Source: Sclerotinia nivalis (taxonomy: Eukaryota > Ascomycota > Leotiomycetes > Helotiales > Sclerotiniaceae). Taken from it: 64,000 nt of DNA. The position numbers were made by a program, and so were the translations under genes. This document shows, one piece after another, positions 56,966 through 64,000 of the stretch. How positions within the stretch are numbered: position 1 is the first letter of the stretch; each line of letters begins with the position of its first letter. The notes under the pieces were generated by a model, which was not told the DNA's origin, made no database searches, and worked only from the letters and a program-made list of their open reading frames with translations. The stretch is taken from NCBI GenBank assembly GCA_029531795.1, contig JAPEIS010000007.1, positions 1,984,001 to 2,048,000 on the forward strand, in the 5' to 3' direction.

Positions 56966-57636
56966 ATGACCAGCCAGGCAAAAGCTTTCAGAGAATTGAT
57001 TGGTGTATCACCATCTACTGCTTCGGTGCAGGATAGTGTATTGATTATAATTGATGCGCAGAATGAGTATGTTCATGATATTCTATCTTCATCTTGCTAG
57101 TTGTGGATACCTATATGTGTACATGTAAAAATACTAATATCCACCTCTCCAGATATGCAAAGGGCCACCTAAAAGTCTCCCAAGTTTCCTCATCCCGCAA
57201 AGCCATCTCGAGTCTTCTCGAAAAATATCGCGCAGCCGATGGAGCTCTCGCACACATTGTGCATCAAGTACCAGCCGGTGCCCCGGTCTTCACACCCGAT
57301 ACCGAGCTTGCGAAGGAATTCGAGGAACTTACTCCTACAGGTAATGAGAGAGTAATTGTCAAGCAACATCCGGGTTCATTCACAGGAACCGATTTAGAGT
57401 CTTATATAAAAGGGACGGGTAAATCGAAGGTTGTGTTGACGGGATATATGGCACATGTGTGCGTGAGTACCACGGCTAGACAGGCGGCTGAGAAAGGATA
57501 TGAGGTTATACTTGTCGAGGATGCTATTGGGGATCGAGATATTCCTGGAGTAAAGGCTGAGGAGTTAGTTAAGACGGTTTTGGCGGAATTGGCTGATGCT
57601 TTTGGTACTGTAGTGCAGTCCAGTGAGATTAATTGA
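56966..57636 (+). CDS. Isochorismatase-like cysteine hydrolase
   Basis: A small hydrolase of the isochorismatase superfamily, which includes nicotinamidases, ureidoacrylate amidases and others. Exons 56966-57066 and 57153-57636 (194 residues) are joined by an 86-bp intron (GTATGT...TCCAG). The catalytic triad is D30 ([11 protein letters not shown]), K104 ([15 protein letters not shown]) and C137 ([15 protein letters not shown]), with the usual cis-peptide segment before the Cys (TGYMAHVC). The end is a conserved helix ([16 protein letters not shown]). There is no signal or TM. The substrate cannot be told; the absence of nicotinamidase zinc-ligand motifs argues against a nicotinamidase. Its 3' end is 94 bp from the convergent SRR1-domain gene. 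Confidence 0.9.
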
Positions 57637-57730
57637 GATCTCGTTGCTCCGGATTGAGAGTATGCCTCGAGTATTCTGGTAGATTTGAGGTTTATCGCTA
57701 GTGAAGCCCAGCTTCGGCTACATCGCTTTT

Positions 57731-58644
57731 TTAGATCGTTGGTTTATTCCGCCAGTATATTTTTGTATCCGAGAAATCATGTCGAAGTTGTGGGAAATTT
57801 ATTACTTCGCAATCTTTGACCATATCATCTAGATGTTGCCCAAGAGTTTCTGTGCTTGTTGATCTGTGAAATGTTAACGTCTGCCAACGAATATGCGCCA
57901 TGTAACTTACAAGGATAATCTCGAGAAGTTATCCACATCTGTTCCTATAAGAACTACAGGCCGAGGTCCTGAACTAATCGTCTTGTAAACTGGTCCATAA
58001 CAATGTATCGCAAATACTAGAGTATCCTCTTTAATATGATCAAATGCTAACGGGTCATCCACCACTATTCCAGCCAAAGAAATCAAGAACTCCTTGTCAG
58101 TTTCTGTATATTGAGGATCTTGAAATACGCATTGTATTTTATCTGCACCAATACCACCTAAAATTCTATCAGTAATGTCCATCCACGACTCCAAAACCAA
58201 CTCACCCAACTCTTCCAAAATCATCATCAACGCCGCCAATTGAGTAAAACTACTTCTCCTCCCCTCTCTCCTCGCACTCTGTAAACTTCCCAGCCCCAAA
58301 CAAACCACATTCTTCACCGCACTCCTCCCCTTCAATATCTCCTTCAATTGTTTAGCCGCTTCACTACTCTCCCACTGTTTTCCATAATACTCCAAATCGT
58401 CCCTCATTTCCTCTACCGTCCTCTCAATATACGCAACGCCATCCCTCACAAAATCTCCCGCATGCGTCCATGCTTCTCCACCACTGGCTTTCTTTCCTCC
58501 TATGACATGTGTCCAGCCCTCTTCATCCTCTATTTGTTTCCTCTTCATAGGTTGCACAAGCTTTTTTGTTTTCTCCGCAACGTCCATAACAGCATCGTCG
58601 GGTTCCCCCACTCCACTCTTCTTTTTTCGATTCGTATGAGGCAT
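57731..58644 (-). CDS. SRR1-domain protein
   Basis: SRR1 is a conserved domain first linked to circadian and heme-related regulation in plants and animals. The biochemical role is unclear. Exon 1 is 58644-57911 and exon 2 is 57863-57731 (867 nt, 288 residues); joining through a 47-bp intron (GTAAGT...TCACAG) restores the end of the domain. The N-terminal 90 residues are charged with a basic stretch (MPHTNRKKKSG). The SRR1 domain follows: NVVCLGLGSLQSARR, then FTQLAALMMILEEL, QDPQYTETDKEFL, DTLVFAIHCYGPVYKTI, and a C-terminal FPQLRHDFSDTKIYWR that supports the second exon. No catalytic motif is known. Convergent with the cysteine hydrolase. Confidence 0.87.
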
Positions 58645-60858
58645 CGCTGTTTTTCCTATGCAAATCTATTCGTCCTGTCCTTGATCCGAAGCAAAAATTT
58701 GACGTAAGCAAGTACCCCGTATGTTGCGCCAAAGTAAGCTTCAGCCCCTCGGATATGTATGTGTAAGTACGACCACTTGCGCAAGTGTTTGAAGAAATGC
58801 AAACGCCTCACAGATGCCTATAATACGATATAGTACCTAAGCCACGGGAACGAAACCTTTCGTTTCCAAAACTCTGGCTTTTCTATATGTCCAAAGATTG
58901 GTAGTTCGGGCTAAGAAATTAATCAGATCTGAGACCACTGCAGAAAGATTGCGTAAGACTTCAGCCTCCACGAATACAATAACGTGGAACTTTTTTGTTT
59001 GGTTCGAATTAATTTAATTTATCATTTGGAGGGGAAAAAATGTGTTGCAGGGTTTATTTTTAGATAATGAATGGAGGGGCAGATCAATCAAAATGGCAGA
59101 AAGATCGCACCGCCTTTTTTGTCAATCCGAAGCTGTTCGAACCCATGATCGTCATTCCTGTTGGGGTCCATTTGAGTTCTTGGGGTCCGAAAAGTGACGT
59201 GAGAAGCCGGACCAAGAAGCCGGATCAGAAAGCCGAACGAAATGGCCATCAAATCGACCTTCAATCATGTCACACGTACACATCTTTCAGCGCTTGCACT
59301 CATCGATGTGATACAAAAATCCAGAATTAAAGGATATTTCGGATTTTGACACAGTCGTGGTATGGTATCACTACATTTACTACTTCCTCATTCCACGCAA
59401 GAGAGGCGCAAGAGAGGTAGTACAACATCTGATTCGCAAGTCGTGGATGAACTAACCTTGCAGATTGCAAAATTGGTGTATCTCGAAATCTGGAAATCGA
59501 AGAGCAAACTATTTTAAAAATAACATAAAGGGATGCAGCCTTGTCTTGGCTATGTATGGAGTAAATGCAAGTGCATTGGAATGGAAGCGAAGGGAAACTA
59601 CTGCAAAGACCGGAGACGGGGAATTGTCCTTTTGAGGATTATTTGAATTGTTTTTATGAGTTAATTCTATATTCGGCTCAGTTCTTCCTACTTTCCATTG
59701 AGTTGGATTGATGTAATGCTGTGGAGAGTGTTCTGTTTCAAATTTTTGTATGGGGGTTGAGTTCGGTAAAAAATGTCATGGGAGGCGGGCTACCGGTATC
59801 ACCTCTTTTTCGACCAAGCAAGCAAGCAAGCAAGCAAGCAAACAAGCAAACACGCATTCAATTCATATCTGGATTATTTGATTATCTATCGGCGTCTCTT
59901 CCCCTTATCTTCCAACACACACATGCCGGTAAAACTCCCATATTAATGTCCTTTGTACCTGCTTCCCATATATGCACAATATTCCTTCCAAATTCCAGAT
60001 CCATTTTCCTTTCAAAATGAAGTATTCCTATTCGCATTCAAATAGTCCACACAAAGCTATCTAAAATCAAACGATTATCGGTAGTTTCACAAACCTCAAC
60101 CAATCCGCATTTTCCAATTCTCAATTCCATCCGGGCGCTTACATCAAATCTACCATTAGCCGGAACCCCTGTTTTCCACTTCCACGGCACATCAACCCAT
60201 CACCCCACAACCAATCAATGGCCAATGCACAGCACCCATATTCCCACATCTGCATAGACTCAATCGACAAATCAATGCAGCTCATCACTTCCCAATATTG
60301 AAAGTTCAATTCTTACTATTCCAAACCAAGTATAACACTTCCGTCTCCCATGCATACATTGTCCATATCAACCACCTCTTCTCATATTTAATTGGTCATG
60401 CACTTTAAACGCCCCTTGGAAAATCAGCATATGCAACCAGCATCAACACATCTGGTCAGGCATTGTCAGCGCGAATTATCAATGCTTGCTTCAATTATTC
60501 AAATACTCTGCGAGTCCAAGTGTGGCCCCGCCGAGAAATGAGACTTTTTGCTTTGCCTCATATTAACGTATTTCTGATCTCTGCGCAATATTCATCCTCA
60601 ACGCCAAAGGAACTCTTTCATCTAGTGATGTTCTGATAATTGTTTGTTTGTAACTTATTCTTCACGAAAAGAGCGAGAGAACGAGAGAGTTAAACGCTTG
60701 AAATTGGATACCTGTATCCTTCCTACTCCCAGACTTAATCTTGATTGCAATACCTGGAAACATATATACGACAAATACCCAGTTCCCGAAAATCTCATAT
60801 TTTCTTCCTTCGACTCGGTGTTACACACATCTTCAACAACATCACATACATACCCAAC
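58645..60858. other. Intergenic region upstream of the X325-like gene
   Basis: No supported gene in 2.2 kb. A CAAG repeat lies at 59815-59851. An AAGCCGGA-like imperfect repeat lies at 59202-59238. A leader ending in CCAACATG precedes the next gene. Confidence 0.5.
59815..59851 (+). repeat. CAAG microsatellite
   Basis: About six CAAG units followed by CAAA/CAAG variants. Simple slippage repeat. Confidence 0.85.
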
Positions 60859-61881
60859 ATGTTTACGACGAGAATATTAACTCTTCTTGCGATAGCCACG
60901 AGTGCGTTGGTGCAGGCACATACTGTAATTACATATCCGGGATGGAGAGGAGATAATTTGATTACGAATGATACTTTTCCTTATGGAATGCAATGGATGT
61001 ATCCTTGTGAGTAGGCTTTTCTTTCGACATTTGGAGCTTTTCTGCTTGAGTTTGGATGTGGGTTTGTGAGGGGACTTGGTGTATTGAATTTGCGTGGATG
61101 GATAGTTTGTTTTTGAAGCTATTCACATATCCAATTCTTCCATCCATCCGCATCTCCTATCTCCCCTTCTCCTTCCCCTCTAACCCTCCTCCTCCCTCTC
61201 CCACCCCTTCAACCTCCACCCCCACCTCCCTCTCACTAACCCACCCAGGCGGCGGCATGCCCACCACCACCAACCGAACCCTCTGGCCCATCCTTGGAGG
61301 CGCCATCGCCGTTCAACCCGGTTGGTTCCAAGGCCACGCCACAGCCTTCTTCTACATGAATCTCGGATTCGGTACCGATGGTCCCGACAACGGTCCCCAA
61401 AATATGTCATTCCCCATGATACCCGTCATGCAAATCATAGGCCCGAGCAAGAATCCTTACCCAGGAACGTTTTGTTTGCCGCAGGTACCGTTGCCGGCTA
61501 ATACGACGGTTAACGTGGGCGATAATGCGACGATTCAGGTGGTGGAGACGGCGATTCATGGGGCGGCTCTTTATTCGGTATGGAATCTTTGCTTGTTTCC
61601 TTCTTCTCTCATTTTCCCCTTCTCCTTCCCCCCTTTATCAACCAAAAAAGAAAAATAATCTAACACCCCCAAAGTGCGTAGACATAACCTTCGCAAACCC
61701 CGAAGACGTAGCCGAAGTAAACAGTTCCAACTGTTTCAATTCCTCCGACATCTCCTTCGCAAACGTCTACACCATCAACGACGCACAAGCACCAGGGACA
61801 TCTGGCGCATCGCCCAGTCGATCGATGTGGCCGGGAAGTTTGTCGGCGGTATTGAGTGTAGCGATGTGGGTATTGTTGTGA
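60859..61881 (+). CDS. GPI-anchored X325 / BIM1-like copper-site protein
   Basis: Resembles the LPMO-like X325/BIM1 family: secreted, GPI-anchored proteins that bind copper through an N-terminal His but are not known to cut polysaccharides. Exons 60859-61006, 61249-61577 and 61675-61881 (684 nt, 227 residues), introns 242 and 97 bp. The signal peptide ends MFTTRILTLLAIATSALVQA and the mature protein starts with His21 (HTVITYPGWRGDNL), the predicted copper ligand. Conserved phrases are PYGMQWMYPCGGM (across intron 1), TNRTLWPILGGAIAVQPGWF and ATAFFYMNLGFG. Several Asn sequons are present. The C-terminus (GTSGASPSRSMWPGSLSAV, then a hydrophobic tail) fits a GPI signal. In Cryptococcus BIM1 aids copper uptake; a role in copper acquisition at the cell wall is inferred. 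Confidence 0.88.
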
Positions 61882-63053
61882 GGAGGGGAAGTGGAAATGG
61901 GATTTTGGACGAAGGGGATATAAGAGTAGGAAAGGGGGGAGAAAGGAGAGGAGGGGAAATGTAGATATGATATGATATGGTACGATATGGATGATGTGGA
62001 TGAAACAAACGAAACGAAACCAACGGGATAATCCCATCCCACAACCTACAGATCCAATCGGATTGGATCCGCGAGACTTTAAAACTTCAAGTGAAGGAAG
62101 AGCTAGGAGGAATATCGAAATGAATAAGCCCTACACCACAAACTCACGAGTCTGAAAATCTTTCAAAATCTAAGGAATTTAAGGAATTTGAGGAATTTAA
62201 GGAATGAAGCACTTATTTATTTATTCAATAGTTTTATTTATTTTATGAACTAGCTAGCAGACAGAGGCAGCAGGCAGGCAGGCAGGCGTTAAGGAAGCGG
62301 GATGGATGGACGAAAGAATGAAAGAAGAAGGATGATGAATAAGAATAAGAATGATGAATATTCTCACATACCCTCCTCCCTTATACCCTCACATGCCCCA
62401 ATTCAATTCAATTTAATTATCTTTCCACTTTCCTCTTTCCCCCGAACTCCGAATAATACTTTCATTCCATTCTATTTTTTGGAGTTAGGATTTCCTTTCT
62501 CTAACTCTTTTCTAACTATTTTCTCTTCTTCGATAGTCTAATATTATTCATCTCATCTCATCTCATTCCTTCTCTATCATACCTCTCGATCGCGAGAAAT
62601 CACCCAATCGGTCAATTAACCATACAAGAATATCCGATGACTTGATCATTAGGCCAGTGCAATACAACACAATACAGTACAATAAAAATAGTACAGTACT
62701 AGGAGTAGGACTATGACGTCTGTAAATGAATTATATGAATTTTTTTTACCATCATCAACTCAAAAAGAAAGAAAGAAAGAAAAAAAGTTAATTATACACC
62801 AGATCCCGCATTAAAGAAGTATGCATTTATACATAATATGATAAGATATCTAACGCATGCGCTACTGTAAAAGAGCCAAAGGGCTAAGAGCTAAAAGCTA
62901 AAGAGGTTACGAAGAAAAAAATGCCCAGCTATGCATGCCTCAAATATCTTTGTTTCGTTTCGTTTCGTTCATGTAATCATTATCTTCGTGCTTTGTACCA
63001 AGTCCCCAACCCAACATCTCCTTTCCCCTCGCCAATCCTAGCCCCTTATTTAA
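61882..63053. other. Convergent intergenic region with repeats
   Basis: No supported gene. The first 100 bp after the X325 gene is purine-rich (GGAGGGGAAGTGG onwards). An AAGGAATTT array (62172-62206) and a CAGG microsatellite (62271-62287) follow. The rest is the 3' flank of the minus-strand DOA1 gene. Confidence 0.5.
62172..62206 (+). repeat. 9-bp tandem repeat AAGGAATTT, about four copies
   Basis: Units at 62172-62180, 62181-62189, 62190-62198 (first base G) and a partial 62199-62206. Slippage-type repeat. Confidence 0.85.
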
Positions 63054-64000
63054 CTACGCAAGTAACTCTCGAATTTCCCTCCCCACATTCTTTACCCGAG
63101 GATCACTAGCCTTCTTCATACAGCCGTCTACAACCCCCAAAACACCATAAACATCCTTCCCTGCCTCTTGAATCTCCTCCCCTACGCTCAACACCGTCCC
63201 TAATCCCACCAGTCCTCTGTAGACCACCTCACTATCCACCTGTGTCTTCAAGATACCCGTAGCAGCATCCAACACCGCAAGAACTTGTTCGAAATCCGGG
63301 TCCTTTTCAGTAAACAATACTGCATAGTTGATATAAACAGTTGTAGCAGCTACCAACAAATTCCTATTAGTAGATGTCTTAATAGCTTCCTTCATAAAGA
63401 CGTGAACTTTATCGAAATTTTCTTGGGCTAATTGACGACCTTCAGTAGAATCAAAAAGGTTGGCAAAACCACGAACAGACATCATGACGTGATTTTCGGA
63501 TGGAGGTGAAGTCTCTAAAGCGGCTTGTGAAAAAACGTCGATTATATTCCAGCCGCCAGAACTACGATAATTTGCAGTCTTGGGAGCAATAGCTAGGAGA
63601 CGCAGGAGATCAAGTCCAGCGAGTCGGTCTTTATAAGGCCAGTGAGTAGAGAGTTTAATAGCTAGATCGAGGCCTCCAATAACAGACTGAGAGGTTTTTG
63701 TGGCGCCGGCGGATTCGAGATGTTTTCGAAGTTCTTGAAGAATTTCGAGCTCGTCAGGATTTAATGATATACCTTTTTGACCATTCGAAATCAACGCCTT
63801 ATTGACTTCTTCAATCTTCTTTTGCATCTTGGGTACTGAAGCCACAATGATTGAGAGATACTCTTTTTGTGGGAGAACCTTTGGCGGTGGAGGGATATTT
63901 ACAGGCGCCGAGCCCTCTCCCTCTCCTGGTCTATATCTTTGATCACTACCCCATGCATCCGGCCCAGAACTTTCTTGAGTTTGGCCAATTGTAGCTCCTT
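63054..64000 (-). CDS. DOA1: DOA1/Lub1/PLAA ubiquitin-binding protein, C-terminal part (5' end outside window)
   Basis: Doa1 (Ufd3, Lub1; PLAA in animals) binds ubiquitin and Cdc48 and keeps the free ubiquitin pool and sorting in order. The frame is open on the minus strand from base 64000 to the stop at 63054 (315 residues visible). The first 50 residues hold the linker typical after the PFU domain (SSGPDAWGSDQRYRPGEGEG, then a Pro run). The PUL domain follows: armadillo-like helices starting IVASVPKMQKKIEEVN, then LNPDELEILQELRKHL, YKDRLAGLDLLRLLA, NHVMMSVRGFANLF and a C-terminal VKNVGREIRELL. PUL contacts the Cdc48 C-terminus. The WD40 and PFU parts lie outside. No intron is needed in the visible part. 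Call is firm. Confidence 0.93.
   Translation of the reverse strand, partial: GATIGQTQESSGPDAWGSDQRYRPGEGEGSAPVNIPPPPKVLPQKEYLSIIVASVPKMQKKIEEVNKALISNGQKGISLNPDELEILQELRKHLESAGATKTSQSVIGGLDLAIKLSTHWPYKDRLAGLDLLRLLAIAPKTANYRSSGGWNIIDVFSQAALETSPPSENHVMMSVRGFANLFDSTEGRQLAQENFDKVHVFMKEAIKTSTNRNLLVAATTVYINYAVLFTEKDPDFEQVLAVLDAATGILKTQVDSEVVYRGLVGLGTVLSVGEEIQEAGKDVYGVLGVVDGCMKKASDPRVKNVGREIRELLA

Noticed and set aside
1..64000. tRNA, rRNA, CRISPR array or intact transposon
   Set aside because: No tRNA B-box-like GGTTCRANNCC with a matching A-box was noticed, no rRNA-like stretch, no regularly spaced repeats, and no transposase or long terminal repeats. The scan was by eye, so small RNAs could be missed.

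Overview
This is a window from a filamentous ascomycete nuclear genome. Genes are split by short GT..AG introns (mostly 48-70 bp) with CTAAC/CTGAC-like branch points, and there are no operons. The mix of conserved eukaryotic genes with secreted plant-wall enzymes (GH5 cellulase, pectin methylesterase) and fungal-wall genes (GH17 glucanase) fits a plant-associated leotiomycete such as Botrytis or Sclerotinia. That placement rests on protein resemblance from memory and was not searched.

Left part (1-24 kb). The window opens inside the 3' end of a glycerol kinase gene. A convergent YSH1/CPSF73 gene (mRNA 3'-end endonuclease, five exons) follows, sharing a 524-bp divergent promoter with TAF4 (TFIID subunit). 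Next come an NRAMP metal transporter, a Ser/Thr-rich secretory membrane protein, a 3.5-kb stretch without a supported gene, a two-exon BTB-like protein and a GH5 endoglucanase.

Middle part (24.8-46 kb). This is an accessory region holding two tandem families. Family 1 (24.8-33.9 kb) is a set of small proteins I do not recognise. Three members look intact on the plus strand, one looks intact on the minus strand, one minus-strand member lacks a usable start, one double-domain member is frameshifted at an 11-bp tandem duplication, and there is a probable remnant. An AT-rich hairpin-bearing block separates the first two copies. Family 2 (37.3-45.9 kb) is a cluster of RING or RING-like genes. Three are clear paralogs with identical ligand spacing, one is a more distant soluble RING protein, and one has a TM segment and only a partial cysteine set. 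A peroxisomal 3-ketoacyl-CoA thiolase gene with a PTS2 signal made by splicing sits between the two families.

Right part (46-64 kb). Here are a pectin methylesterase, a very G-poor intergenic region (one 251-nt stretch has no G on the plus strand), a btgC-like GH17 glucanase, a cysteine hydrolase convergent with an SRR1-domain gene, a GPI-anchored X325/BIM1-like copper-site protein, and the 3' part of DOA1/Lub1 (PUL domain) running off the right edge.

A recurring pattern is that the sense strand just downstream of many stop codons is purine-rich and C-poor. No rRNA, tRNA, CRISPR array or intact transposon was recognised.
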